NCBI RefSeq assembly: GCF_001528665.1
Contig: NZ_BBYJ01000011.1
Span: forward strand, 62,001 to 126,000
DNA length: 64,000 nt
DNA from: Microtetraspora malaysiensis
GTDB lineage: Bacteria; Actinomycetota; Actinomycetes; Streptosporangiales; Streptosporangiaceae
Direction: 5' to 3'
Positions 1 through 8,621 of the stretch are shown piece after piece (positions within the stretch are counted from its first letter, which is position 1; every line of letters starts with the position of its first letter). Made by a program: the position numbers and the translations under genes. Under the pieces are notes generated by a model that worked only from the letters and a program-made list of their open reading frames with translations, made no database searches and was not told where the DNA came from.

Positions 1-2308
1 CGGCGCCCGTTTCACCGGACTGTTCAAGGACCGGACCTGGGACAAGGTGGACGGCGAGCTGGCCGTCGTCCGCGACGAGCGCCGCCCCCCGGTGGGTCCT
101 CCGGTGGTCTTCGGGACCGCTCGTCGGGGCCGTGTCGTCACCGGAGCGTCCGGCGCCTGGACCTGCTACCTGGAGATCGACGTCACCGGGCAGGGCGTGC
201 ACCACTTGCCCGGTGACCGGGTCGGCGTGCTGGCCGAGAACGACGACGAGCTGGTGCGCCGCACCGTCGTCGCCCTGCAGGCGACCGGCGATGAGCTGGT
301 ACGGCTCACCCCGGAGTGGCGAGCGGCGGTGGCCTGCCGGGCAGGCTACAGCGAGGCCGACGTGCTGCCGCTGCGGACATTGCTGCGCTTCGCCCGGCTC
401 CGGCCGGTCGGACGGGAGGTGGCGAAACGGCTGGTGAAACTGACGGCCGTGGGTTCGTGGCAGCGAGTGGTGGACGCCCGTATGGAAGACCAATGGGAGC
501 TGTGGGACGTCCTGAACTTGTTGTACGCGGGCGGATACGACGTCACCCGGCTGTGGAAGGCCGATCCGCGCGAGGACGACGCGTTCTGCGCGGTGATTCC
601 ACCCGAGCCGTTCCGGCTGTACTCGATCGCCTCGGCGCCGCCGCCCGGCGAACCGGCCACCACGCTGCAGTTGGTGGTCGCCGGCCTCGACTACACCTCC
701 GCCCGGACGCCGTGGTCGTACCCGCGGGAACGGCAAGGCACGGCATCGCATTTCCTGCGCCGGGCGAGCGTCGAGGGCCGGCATCGGTTGTCGCTGCAGA
801 TCGTCCCCACGCCCCGGTTCCGGCTGCCGGCCGATCCGGCCCGGCCCGTCGTCATGTTCGCGGCCGGCTCCGGGATCGCCCCGTTCCTGGGGTTCGTCGC
901 GGCGCGCACCGGGTCGGGCGAGAATCGGCTCTATCTGGGGATCCGGACGCCGGAGGAATTCGTCGAACGCACAGACGTGGACGCGGCGGCGGCCGCGGGC
1001 CGGCTGAGACTCTCCGTCGCGTTCTCCCGCGCCGACGCCGCGATCGGATTCGACGGCCGGCGCCATGTCGTCCACACCGGACAGCGGCGCCGGGTGGACG
1101 ACGTGATCCGCGCCGAGGCGGACGCGCTCTGGGAGCTGTTGCGGTCCACCGACGACGGCGGTCGCGGCGCGTTCGTCTACGTCTGCGGCAGCGCGCGGTT
1201 CGCCGTCTCCGTGCTCCAGGCGCTGACCGACATCGTGCCCGGAGACGGACGCGAATTCCTCCGCCAACTGGTGGCCGACGGACGTCTGGGCCAGGACGTC
1301 TTCACCACCTATCTGGGTCACGCGCAGCAGGGGCCCCGCTTCGAGGTGTCGGATCTGGCGCAGCACAACACCGCCGAGGCGGGCTACTGGATGGCGATCG
1401 GCGGCGCGGTGTTCGACGTCAGCGAATTCCTGCACCTGCACATCGGCGGGCCGCACATCATCCGTAATCACGTCGGGCTCGACGCGACCGCGGCGTATCG
1501 AAAAGTGCTGCACCACGCGCACGCCGAGATCGACGCCCAACTCGCGATGTACCAGATCGGCCATCTGCGCCGGCTGCAGTTCGGCGCGCGGTGGGGCGTG
1601 GTGCTCACCGAGGACGGTCTGCGCGCGCTGCCGCTGGAAGAACTGTTCCGGACCTGGGTGCGGTTCGTGTACCTGCTGGCCGGCATGGAGAACGCGTTGA
1701 CCGCCGACTACGGATTCACGACGTCGGTCACCACTTCGGGCGAAGATCCACGGGAGCTGACGCCCTTCAAGGCGCAGTACGTCCTCGAGGCGCACCGGCG
1801 GTTCCTGGTGAGCTATCTGGACGGACTGGTGCACGAGGATCTACGGACCCTGTGGCAACTCACCGTCGGCTTCTGCGACCCGCATCTGGACATCCGCTCC
1901 TTCGACACCGATCTCGCCGCCATGTCCGCGCGGCCGGATGCCGGGCTGGCCCGGCATTCCGTATCCGCCGTCAAGGAGCTCCTGCTCGCCGGGGACGACT
2001 TCCGGCGGGTAACGGCGCTGTGCCGCATCTACGCGCACGTCGACGTCCAACTGCTGCGCGACCTGAAAACCGCTGTGCTGGCAGGAATTCGGGCGTTCGA
2101 GATCCATGAGGCCGACGTCGTCGAGCAGGCGGGAGCCACGCTGCTGAACGCGGTGCGCGAGGCGCTCGCTGCGGTCTCGGCCTACTACGAGCGCATTGCC
2201 GAGCAGACCCGTGGCCAGGGCGTCACCGCCGACGACCCGGCCGAGGAGAGGATCCCGGCCGACCGGGGCCTGCCCGGCCACGGTGGTCCACTACCGCTTC
2301 CCGATTGA
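1..2308 (+). CDS. Flavoprotein reductase-cytochrome b5 fusion, 5' end outside window
   Basis: The frame is open from the left edge, with 768 codons visible and the true start upstream. Domains in order: a CPR/sulfite-reductase-type FAD domain (FAD motif RLYSIAS near visible residue 204), an NAD(P)H-binding domain (GSGIAPFLGF, then YVCGS near residue 390), a cytochrome b5-like haem domain (about residues 450-510; HIGG stands where b5 has HPGG), and about 250 mostly helical C-terminal residues I do not recognise. By family it passes electrons from NAD(P)H through FAD, and possibly FMN if a flavodoxin domain lies upstream, to a b5 haem. The acceptor is unknown. The last domain could bind a partner. 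Confidence is high for a diflavin-type reductase, moderate for b5, and none for the tail's role. Confidence 0.82.
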   Translation, partial: GARFTGLFKDRTWDKVDGELAVVRDERRPPVGPPVVFGTARRGRVVTGASGAWTCYLEIDVTGQGVHHLPGDRVGVLAENDDELVRRTVVALQATGDELVRLTPEWRAAVACRAGYSEADVLPLRTLLRFARLRPVGREVAKRLVKLTAVGSWQRVVDARMEDQWELWDVLNLLYAGGYDVTRLWKADPREDDAFCAVIPPEPFRLYSIASAPPPGEPATTLQLVVAGLDYTSARTPWSYPRERQGTASHFLRRASVEGRHRLSLQIVPTPRFRLPADPARPVVMFAAGSGIAPFLGFVAARTGSGENRLYLGIRTPEEFVERTDVDAAAAAGRLRLSVAFSRADAAIGFDGRRHVVHTGQRRRVDDVIRAEADALWELLRSTDDGGRGAFVYVCGSARFAVSVLQALTDIVPGDGREFLRQLVADGRLGQDVFTTYLGHAQQGPRFEVSDLAQHNTAEAGYWMAIGGAVFDVSEFLHLHIGGPHIIRNHVGLDATAAYRKVLHHAHAEIDAQLAMYQIGHLRRLQFGARWGVVLTEDGLRALPLEELFRTWVRFVYLLAGMENALTADYGFTTSVTTSGEDPRELTPFKAQYVLEAHRRFLVSYLDGLVHEDLRTLWQLTVGFCDPHLDIRSFDTDLAAMSARPDAGLARHSVSAVKELLLAGDDFRRVTALCRIYAHVDVQLLRDLKTAVLAGIRAFEIHEADVVEQAGATLLNAVREALAAVSAYYERIAEQTRGQGVTADDPAEERIPADRGLPGHGGPLPLPD

Positions 2309-2469
2309 CGCTCGATCGCGACAAGGGATCAGCGGCGCCGGTCCACGGGCCCGTGTATCGCCGGTACGGTGACCGGCGCGGCCGTCGACCGTGGTGTGAT
2401 CGGACTGCCGATGGCTCCCGGCCTCGGCGCCACTACGACCGACCAGCACGGACTACGGAGACAACTGAC

Positions 2470-3429
2470 ATGCGACTGCGCTGTGCCGTCCTCGACGACT
2501 TCCAAAACGCCGCCCTGGACTCGGCCGACTGGAGTTCGCTCGAGGACCGCGTCGAGGTCGTCATCTTCCGCGAGCACATCGCCGACGAGGACGAACTCGC
2601 TGCCCGCCTGGCCGACTTCGACATCGTGGTCACCCTGCGCGAGCGGGTCCTGTTCCCGGCCACGCTGCTGGACCGGCTGCCCCGGCTCAAGCTGCTCATC
2701 GCCTCCGGCATGCGTAACTCGGTCATCGACTACGCGGCCGCCGAGCACAACGGGGTGACGGTGTGCGGCACCGCCAGCTCCTCCACCCCGCCGGTGGAGC
2801 TGACCTGGGCTTTGCTGCTCGGCCTGGCCCGCAACCTCGTCACCGAGAACAACGTGCTGCGCGCGGGCGGCCCCTGGCAGTCCACCGTCGGCGCCGACCT
2901 GTGCGGCCGCCGGCTCGGCCTGCTGGGACTGGGCAAGATCGGCAGCCGGGTGGCCCAGGTGGGCCTGGCATTCGGGATGCAGGTCAGCGCCTGGAGCCAG
3001 AACCTGATCAAGGAGCGGGCCGACGAGGTGGGCGTGGAGCTCGCCGCCTCCAAGGAGGAGTTGCTGGCCGGCAGCGACTTCGTCTCCATCCACCTCAAGC
3101 TCAGCGACCGCACCCGCGGCCTGGTCGGCGTGGCGGAACTCGCCCTCCTGAAGCCGACCGCCTACCTGATCAACACCTCGCGAGCGGCCATCGTCGACCA
3201 GGACGCGCTGCTCGACGCGCTGCGCGCGGGCCGGATCGCCGGCGCCGGCCTCGACGTCTTCGACACCGAGCCCCTGCCCACCGGCCACCCGCTGCGCTCC
3301 GCGCCCCGGCTGCTCGCCACCCCGCACCTCGGCTACGTCTCGCAGGCCAACTACGCGACGTACTACAGCCACGCCGTCGAGGACATCCAGGCGTTCCTCG
3401 TCGGCGAACCGGTGCGCCGCCTCGGCTGA
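2470..3429 (+). CDS. D-isomer-specific 2-hydroxyacid dehydrogenase, 319 aa
   Basis: NAD(P)-dependent oxidoreductase of the D-2-hydroxyacid dehydrogenase (SerA-like) family. The Rossmann motif GLGKIG lies near residue 155. The catalytic Arg is in the NTSRAAIVD segment, Glu in DVFDTEP and His in ATPHLGYVS. The frame continues upstream to 2305, but ATG 2470 is chosen because GGAG lies about 10 bases before it and the family N-terminus (MRLRCAVLDDF) begins there. Length is normal for a single-domain member without an ACT domain. Substrate cannot be told from sequence; members act on phosphoglycerate, glyoxylate or aromatic 2-oxoacids. It stands alone, 160 bp after the b5 fusion and convergent with the next gene. 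Confidence 0.85.
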   Translation: MRLRCAVLDDFQNAALDSADWSSLEDRVEVVIFREHIADEDELAARLADFDIVVTLRERVLFPATLLDRLPRLKLLIASGMRNSVIDYAAAEHNGVTVCGTASSSTPPVELTWALLLGLARNLVTENNVLRAGGPWQSTVGADLCGRRLGLLGLGKIGSRVAQVGLAFGMQVSAWSQNLIKERADEVGVELAASKEELLAGSDFVSIHLKLSDRTRGLVGVAELALLKPTAYLINTSRAAIVDQDALLDALRAGRIAGAGLDVFDTEPLPTGHPLRSAPRLLATPHLGYVSQANYATYYSHAVEDIQAFLVGEPVRRLG

Positions 3430-3558
3430 CCGGATGCCCCGGCCGGTGCCAGTGGTGGCAGGGCCGTCTGCGGCAGAAGCGCGTACGTGGCCGACAATCC
3501 AGCGATAGGTGCAGCCGCGAAAGGCCGGCGGCGGTGCCGGGTCCGGTGCCGCCAGGGG

Positions 3559-4461
3559 TCAGGCGCCGTAGACGGGCTCGGGGCGGGCGGCCTCCTTCAA
3601 CAGGCCGCTGATCTCCGGGCCCAGCTCGGCGGGGTCCCAGCGGACGCCCTTGTCGGTGGCCGGGCCATGGCGGAATCCCTCCATCACGCAGATCCGGCCG
3701 CCCTCGACCTCGAAGACGCGGCCGGTCACGTCCCTGGACTCGGCCGAGCCGAGCCAGGCGACCAGCGGGGAGACGTTCTCCGGGGCCATCGCGTCGAAGG
3801 CGCCCTCCTCCGGCGCGGCCATCGTGGCGGCGAAGACCTCCTCGGTCATCCGGGTGCGCGCCGCCGGGGCGATGGCGTTGACGGTCACGCCGTACCGGCC
3901 GAGCTCGGCGGCGGCGACCAGGGTGAGGCCGACGATGCCCGCCTTGGCGGCGGAGTAGTTGCCCTGGCCCACGCTGCCGAGCAGGCCGGCGCCGGACGAG
4001 GTGTTGATCACCCGGGCGTCGGGCCGCCGGCCCGCCTTGGACTCCGCCCGCCAGTGCAGGCCGGCGTGCTTGAGCGGCAGGAAGTGGCCCTTCAGATGGA
4101 CCCGCATGACCGCGTCCCACTCCTCCTCGGAGAGGTTGACCAGCATGCGGTCGCGCAGGAACCCGGCGTTGTTGACCAGCACGTCCAGCCGTCCGAAGCG
4201 CTCCAGGGCGGTGGCGACCAGCGCGCGCGCCCCGGCGTCGGTCGCGATGTCGGAGGTCTCGGCCACGGCCTCGCCGCCGAGCGCGCGGATCTCCTCGACC
4301 ACCTGCCGCGCCGGGCCGTCCGAGCCGCCGTCGCCGGACCGGCTCACGCCCAGGTCGTTGACGACGACCTTGGCGCCCTGCCGGGCGAACTCCAGGGCGT
4401 GCGCGCGGCCGAGGCCGCGCCCGGCGCCGGTCACGATGACGACGCGGTCCTTGCAGATCAT
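3559..4461 (-). CDS. Short-chain dehydrogenase/reductase of the steroid (HIP) cluster, 300 aa
   Basis: SDR fold: the cofactor motif TGAGRGLG is at residues 11-18, NNAG is in the middle, and the active-site Tyr and Lys are in NYSAAKAG. At 300 aa it is longer than classical SDRs and resembles the longer steroid-linked type seen beside echA20 in mycobacteria. The start ATG has GGGAGAGCTGAGG just upstream. It is transcribed divergently from echA20-ipdABC across a 128-bp gap that holds a KstR2-like palindrome, so it probably belongs to the same regulon. The likely role is oxidation or reduction of a hydroxy/keto group in C/D-ring steroid breakdown. The exact step is inference. Confidence 0.82.
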   Translation of the reverse strand: MICKDRVVIVTGAGRGLGRAHALEFARQGAKVVVNDLGVSRSGDGGSDGPARQVVEEIRALGGEAVAETSDIATDAGARALVATALERFGRLDVLVNNAGFLRDRMLVNLSEEEWDAVMRVHLKGHFLPLKHAGLHWRAESKAGRRPDARVINTSSGAGLLGSVGQGNYSAAKAGIVGLTLVAAAELGRYGVTVNAIAPAARTRMTEEVFAATMAAPEEGAFDAMAPENVSPLVAWLGSAESRDVTGRVFEVEGGRICVMEGFRHGPATDKGVRWDPAELGPEISGLLKEAARPEPVYGA

Positions 4462-4557
4462 CCTCAGCTCTCCCTTTTTCTGCCTGTCGTCCGCCTGCTC
4501 GCGGCGACGCCCGGGACGGCGAGCCGTGTCCGGGGACGGTCCCTTCTGCTACTTTCA

Positions 4558-4576
4558 TTTCTAACAAATGTTTGGT
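4558..4576. promoter_or_regulatory. Putative KstR2-type operator, copy 1
   Basis: The 19-bp sequence TTTCTAACAAATGTTTGGT has a near-palindromic AACAAATGTT core. It recurs with a single base change at 20086-20104, between the other pair of divergent steroid genes. It lies 14 bases before the echA20 start and about 100 bases before the divergent SDR start, so a bound repressor could silence both. The published mycobacterial KstR2 site (AnCAAGnnCTTGnT) is related but not identical. That KstR2 binds here is inferred from position and recurrence. Confidence 0.6.
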
Positions 4577-4589
4577 GGAAAGGTAGCGC

Positions 4590-5351
4590 ATGGGAATCTC
4601 CACCAGGAACCATGGCAACGGCATCGCCGAGGTGGTCGTTGACGCGCCGCCCGTCAACGCGCTGACCGTGCGCGGCTGGTTCGACCTCGCCGACGCCGTA
4701 CGGAAGGCCGGGCGGGAGCCGGAGACCCGCGTCGTCGTGCTGCGCGCCGAGGGCCGCGGGTTCAACGCCGGCGTGGACATCAAGGAGATGCAGGCGACCA
4801 GCGGGTTCGACGCCCTGGTCGGCGCCAACCGGGGCTGCTACGCCTCGTTCTCCGCGGTGTACGAGTGCGAGGTGCCGGTCATCGCGGCCGTGCACGGTTT
4901 CTGCCTGGGCGGCGGGGTCGGCCTGGTGGGCAACGCCGACATCGTGGTCGCGTCCGAGGACGCGTACTTCGGGCTGCCCGAGGTGGACCGCGGCGCGCTC
5001 GGCGCGGCCACGCACCTCGCCCGGCTGGTCCCGCAGCACCTGATGCGGGCGATGGTGTACACCTGCCGGACCGTCACGGCGGCCGAGCTGCACGCGCACG
5101 GCTCGGTGCTGGAAGTGGTGCCGCGCGACCGGCTCAGGGACGCGGCCTTCGCGGTCGCGGCCCAGATCGCCGGCAAGGACCCGTACGTGATCCGCCGGGC
5201 CAAGGAGTCGCTGAACGGCATCGACCCGGTCGACGTCCACCGCAGCTACCGGTTCGAGCAGGGCTTCACCTTCGAGCTCAACCTCATGGGCGCCGGCGAC
5301 CGCCACCGTGACGACTTCGTCTCCGAGGGAGGAGCGGTGAGCGACCGGTGA
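4590..5351 (+). CDS. echA20: EchA20-type ring-opening hydrolase of HIP-CoA catabolism, 253 aa
   Basis: Crotonase-superfamily protein with the oxyanion-hole segments GRGFNAGVDIKEM (about residues 52-64) and GFCLGGGVGLVG (about 102-113). In mycobacteria EchA20 opens the steroid-derived D ring of a methyl-dioxo-indene-carboxyl-CoA intermediate. The call rests mainly on gene order: it is followed at once by ipdA, ipdB and ipdC as in the mycobacterial cluster, and is overlapped by ipdA at GTGA. GGAAAGG lies 7 bases before the ATG. The upstream palindrome suggests KstR2 control. A generic enoyl-CoA hydratase is the alternative, but the neighbourhood argues against it. Confidence 0.86.
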   Translation: MGISTRNHGNGIAEVVVDAPPVNALTVRGWFDLADAVRKAGREPETRVVVLRAEGRGFNAGVDIKEMQATSGFDALVGANRGCYASFSAVYECEVPVIAAVHGFCLGGGVGLVGNADIVVASEDAYFGLPEVDRGALGAATHLARLVPQHLMRAMVYTCRTVTAAELHAHGSVLEVVPRDRLRDAAFAVAAQIAGKDPYVIRRAKESLNGIDPVDVHRSYRFEQGFTFELNLMGAGDRHRDDFVSEGGAVSDR

Positions 5352-6220
5352 ATACCACCAAGATCATGACGATCGGGGAGATCGTCGGGTCGCTGGAGAG
5401 CGGCATGACGATCGGCATCGGTGGCTGGGGCTCGCGGCGCAAGCCGATGGCCCTGGTCCGCGCGATCTACCGCTCCTCCCTCAAGGACCTGACGATCGTG
5501 TCGCTGGGCGGGGCCGACGTGGGCCTGCTGTGCGCCGCCGGCAAGGTCCGCAGGGTGGTCGCCCCCTTCGTGACGCTGGACTCCGTGCCGCTCGAACCGC
5601 ACTTCAGGGTGGCCAGGCAGAGCGGCGCGGTCGAGTTCGCCGAGTACGACGAGGGCATGTTCATGTTCGGCCTGCTCGCCGCCGCGCACCGGCTGCCGTT
5701 CCTGCCCACCCGGGCCGGGCTCGGCTCGGACGTCCCGCGGGTCAACCCTGACCTGCGCACCGTCCGCTCGCCGTACGACGACGGGGAGGAGCTCCTCGCG
5801 GTGCCCGCGCTGACGCTCGACGCGGCGCTGATCCACATGGATCGGGCCGACACGCGGGGCAACGGCCAGTACCTCGGCCCCGACCCGTACATGGACGACC
5901 TGTTCGCCAAGGCGGCGGGCCGCTGCTACGTGAGCTGCGAGCGGCTGGTCGGCCCCGGCGAGCTGGACGGGCCACCGCAGACGCTGCTCGTCAGCCGGAT
6001 GCACACGGCCGGAGTGGTGGAGACCCCGAACGGCGGCCACTTCACCGACTGCGCCCCCGACCGCGCGAGGGACGAGGCGTTCCAGCGGCACTACGCGACG
6101 TCGGCGGCCGACCCGGAGGCGTGGGCGGCGTTCGCCGAGCGGTTCCTGAGCGGGGACGAGGCGGCCTACCAGGAGGCGGTCCGCCGCTGGCGCGAGGAGC
6201 AGGAGGAGAGGGCACGATGA
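5348..6220 (+). CDS. ipdA: IpdA, alpha subunit of the COCHEA-CoA ring-cleaving hydrolase, 290 aa
   Basis: CoA-transferase family I, subunit A fold, with the glycine-rich start MTIGIGGWGSRRKP near residues 18-31. In mycobacteria IpdA and IpdB form a complex that hydrolytically opens the last steroid carbocycle (COCHEA-CoA), despite their transferase ancestry. The gene starts with GTG overlapping the echA20 stop and ends in an ATGA overlap with ipdB, so the subunits are translationally coupled. Length and order match the mycobacterial Rv3551 type. The partner subunit and ipdC directly downstream leave little doubt about the pathway. Confidence 0.88.
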   Translation: MNTTKIMTIGEIVGSLESGMTIGIGGWGSRRKPMALVRAIYRSSLKDLTIVSLGGADVGLLCAAGKVRRVVAPFVTLDSVPLEPHFRVARQSGAVEFAEYDEGMFMFGLLAAAHRLPFLPTRAGLGSDVPRVNPDLRTVRSPYDDGEELLAVPALTLDAALIHMDRADTRGNGQYLGPDPYMDDLFAKAAGRCYVSCERLVGPGELDGPPQTLLVSRMHTAGVVETPNGGHFTDCAPDRARDEAFQRHYATSAADPEAWAAFAERFLSGDEAAYQEAVRRWREEQEERAR

Positions 6221-6969
6221 GCGCGACCCGTGCGGAGATCTGCGTGGCCGCCTGCGCCGAGGCGTGGCGCGGCGACGGCGAGGTCCTGGCCGCGGCGATG
6301 GGCACCTGCTCGATCCTGGGCGCCCGGCTGGCCCGGCTCACCTTCGAGCCGGGGCTGCTGACCACCGACGGCGGGGCGATGCTCACCGCCGAGCCGGTCC
6401 CGTTCGGCGCGCCGGCCGGGCCCGCCGAGGGCTGGATGCCGTTCCGCGACCACCTGTGGCTGGTGCAGAACGGCCGCCGCCACGTGATGATGGGCGCCTC
6501 CCAGATCGACCGGTTCGGCAACACCAACATCTCGGCCGTCGGCGCCTGGGATCGGCCGAAATCCCAGCTCCTCGGGGTACGCGGCGCCCCCGGCAACACG
6601 ATCTGCAACCCGACGAGCTACTGGATCCCCAAGCACTCCACCCGGGTGTTCGTCCCCAAGGTGGACATGGTCAGCGGCGTCGGCTACGACCGCGCGGCCG
6701 AGCTCGGCCCGGTGGCGTCCCGTTTCCACGGCCTGCGCCGGGTGGTCACCGACCTCGGCGTGTTCGACTTCGGCACGCCGGACGGCGCGATGCGGCTCGT
6801 CTCCACCCATCCCGGCGTCACGGTCGAGGAGGTCGCCGCCGCCACCGGGTTCGATCTCGTGATCGACGGCGACGTGCCGGAGACCCGGCAGCCGACGGAC
6901 GAGGAACTGCGGCTGATCCGCGAGGTGCTCGACCCGAGAAGCCTGCGCGACCGGGAGGTCCGGACGTGA
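6217..6969 (+). CDS. ipdB: IpdB, beta subunit of the COCHEA-CoA hydrolase, 250 aa
   Basis: CoA-transferase subunit B fold, carrying MGASQIDRFGNTNIS near residues 90-104 and GAPGNTICNPTSYW near 128-141. It acts as a complex with IpdA in steroid C-ring opening. ATG 6217 overlaps the ipdA stop as ATGA; the same frame is open further upstream, but the upstream codons read in the wrong frame of ipdA. It ends in a GTGA overlap with ipdC. No transferase-type catalytic Glu was evident in the expected stretch, which fits a hydrolase rather than a CoA transferase, though I could not align it. Confidence 0.88.
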   Translation: MSATRAEICVAACAEAWRGDGEVLAAAMGTCSILGARLARLTFEPGLLTTDGGAMLTAEPVPFGAPAGPAEGWMPFRDHLWLVQNGRRHVMMGASQIDRFGNTNISAVGAWDRPKSQLLGVRGAPGNTICNPTSYWIPKHSTRVFVPKVDMVSGVGYDRAAELGPVASRFHGLRRVVTDLGVFDFGTPDGAMRLVSTHPGVTVEEVAAATGFDLVIDGDVPETRQPTDEELRLIREVLDPRSLRDREVRT

Positions 6970-8030
6970 TCGAGCAGGTCCTGGACACCCCGCTGACCCG
7001 GCTCACCGGGGTACGCCACCCCGTCGTGCAGACCGGTATGGGCTGGGTGGCGGGCCCGCGGCTGGTGTCGGCGGTGGCGGACGCGGGCGGCCTCGGCATC
7101 CTCGCCTCGGCCACCATGACGCTCGATCAGCTCGCCTCGGCCATCGCGGAGGTCCGCTCGCGCACCGACGCGCCCTTCGGCGTGAACCTGCGCGCGGACG
7201 CCGCGGACGCGGGTGACCGCGTCGACCTGTTGATCAAGCACCGGGTGACGGTCGCCTCGTTCGCGCTCGCCCCCCGCCAGGAGCTGATCGCCAGGCTGAA
7301 GGACGCCGGGATCGTGGTGATCCCCTCCGTCGGGGCGCGGCGGCACGCGGAGAAGGTCGCCGCCTGGGGCGCCGACGCCGTCCTGGTCCAGGGCGGCGAG
7401 GGCGGCGGCCACACCGGAGCGGTCGCCACCACCCTGCTGCTGCCCCAGGTCGTGGACGCGGTCGACATCCCGGTGATCGCCGCCGGCGGCTTCTTCGACG
7501 GGCGCGGCCTGGCCGCCGCCCTCGCGTACGGCGCGGCCGGCGTGGCCATGGGCACCCGCTTCCTGCTCACCCGGGACAGCTCCGTCCCGGACGCGGTCAA
7601 GCGGACCTACCTCGGCACGTCGGACACCGTGGTCACCCGGCAGGTGGACGGCATGCCGCATCGGGTGCTGCGCACGCCGCTCGTCGACGCGCTGGAGCGG
7701 TCGGGGCGGGTGAGCGGGCTGGTCCGCGCGGTGCGCAACGCCGCGAGGTTCCGCCGCGTCTCCGGGATGTCCTGGCCCGGGATGATCCGCGACGGGCTGG
7801 CCATGAAACACGGCAAGGAGCTGACCTGGTCCCAGGTGCTGATGGCGGCCAACACGCCCATGCTGCTCAAGGCGGCCATGGTGGACGGACGCCCCGACCT
7901 CGGCGTGATGGCCTCCGGCCAGGTGGTGGCGCTCATCGACGACCTGCCCTCCTGCGAGGAGCTGATCGACGGGATCGTCACCCAGGCCGCGGGGGTCCTG
8001 CGGGGCCTCGGCGCCAACCTGGCCGGCTGA
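6966..8030 (+). CDS. ipdC: IpdC, nitronate-monooxygenase-like flavoprotein of HIP catabolism, 354 aa
   Basis: FMN-dependent TIM barrel of the nitronate monooxygenase/2-nitropropane dioxygenase family: GMGWVAGPRLVSAVADAGG near the N-terminus, GGEGGGHTG (phosphate-binding type) near residue 143 and AAGGFFDGRG near 175. In mycobacteria IpdC acts on 5-hydroxy-HIP-CoA derivatives before ring opening. GTG 6966 is chosen because it overlaps the ipdB stop and gives the length expected of the family (354 versus about 355). The gene ends the echA20-ipdABC operon and a strong hairpin follows. Confidence 0.87.
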   Translation: MIEQVLDTPLTRLTGVRHPVVQTGMGWVAGPRLVSAVADAGGLGILASATMTLDQLASAIAEVRSRTDAPFGVNLRADAADAGDRVDLLIKHRVTVASFALAPRQELIARLKDAGIVVIPSVGARRHAEKVAAWGADAVLVQGGEGGGHTGAVATTLLLPQVVDAVDIPVIAAGGFFDGRGLAAALAYGAAGVAMGTRFLLTRDSSVPDAVKRTYLGTSDTVVTRQVDGMPHRVLRTPLVDALERSGRVSGLVRAVRNAARFRRVSGMSWPGMIRDGLAMKHGKELTWSQVLMAANTPMLLKAAMVDGRPDLGVMASGQVVALIDDLPSCEELIDGIVTQAAGVLRGLGANLAG

Positions 8031-8043
8031 GCCGCCGCCGGCG

Positions 8044-8076
8044 ATGGCCGGTGCGCCCCTGGGGCGTACCGGCCAT
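8044..8076. terminator. Bidirectional hairpin between ipdC and the VOC gene
   Basis: ATGGCCGGTGCGCCCC and GGGGCGTACCGGCCAT form a 16-pair stem with one G-U, separated by a single T, so the top pairs must open to form the loop. It lies 14 bases after ipdC and 20 bases after the convergent VOC stop. There is no long T-run, as is usual in GC-rich actinomycetes. Confidence 0.7.
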
Positions 8077-8095
8077 TCTCAGGCGTGCCGTCGGG

Positions 8096-8473
8096 TCAGT
8101 ACGGCAGCTGCTGCAGCGTCCAGCCGTTGCCGTCCGGGTCGGAGAAGGCGGCGTAGGAGACGGTGGGCTTGCCGGGCGCGCTGAGGTCCTCCACTTCGGC
8201 GATGTCCACCCCGCGCTCGACGAGCAGGGCGCGGGCGGCGTGGATGTCCTTCACCACCAGGTGCAGGGCCTTGACCGACCCCGGCGGGGTGTCGATCATG
8301 CCGGCCCCGAACGAGATGGAGCAGGCCGACCCCGGAGGCGTCACCTGTACGACGCGGAACGCGCCGTTGCTGAAGTCCACGTCGCAGACGAACCCCAGCT
8401 TCTCCGTGTAGAACTCCTTCGCGCGGTCCACGTCCGAGACGGGGATCGGCACCAGTTCGAGCTTGAAGTCCAC
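8096..8473 (-). CDS. VOC (glyoxalase/bleomycin-resistance) family protein, 125 aa
   Basis: One vicinal-oxygen-chelate module pair: VSDVDRAKEFYTEKLGF at the N-terminus and FSDPDGNGWTLQQLPY at the C-terminus are the hallmark ends of the fold. The frame is open to 8521, but GTG 8473 is chosen: it has AGGAAGG about 8 bases upstream, and the family sequence (DFKLELVPIPVSDVDRA) starts there. Such small members are metal-dependent isomerases, dioxygenases or drug-binding proteins; substrate cannot be told. The gene sits alone and convergent with ipdC, and shares a divergent promoter region of about 150 bp with the TetR gene. Confidence 0.85.
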   Translation of the reverse strand: MDFKLELVPIPVSDVDRAKEFYTEKLGFVCDVDFSNGAFRVVQVTPPGSACSISFGAGMIDTPPGSVKALHLVVKDIHAARALLVERGVDIAEVEDLSAPGKPTVSYAAFSDPDGNGWTLQQLPY

Positions 8474-8573
8474 GGCACGCCTTCCTGACTTCGATGATCG
8501 CGGGCGATCCCACCCTTCCACGGAATCTCGGCCTGTGCTCCCGAGACGCGGTGATTCACCCCGGCGGGCGCAT

Positions 8574-8608
8574 ACTGTCCGATCGGTCAGAACTGTCCGA
8601 TCGGTCAG
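8574..8608. promoter_or_regulatory. Doubled operator upstream of the TetR-MMPL genes
   Basis: The 17-mer ACTGTCCGATCGGTCAG occurs twice, at 8574-8590 and 8592-8608, an 18-bp repeat period. Each copy is an imperfect palindrome centred on CCGATCGG. The second copy ends 13 bases before the TetR start codon. Two adjacent imperfect palindromes next to a tetR gene are the usual form of a self-regulated TetR operator. Binding is inferred. Confidence 0.75.
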
Positions 8609-8621
8609 CTAAGGTGATCGC

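Noticed and set aside
3170-4828. Minus-strand open frame of 552 codons across the SDR gene
   Set aside because: It reads in the wrong frame of the SDR and is rich in Arg, Gly and Pro without family likeness; a GC-rich shadow.
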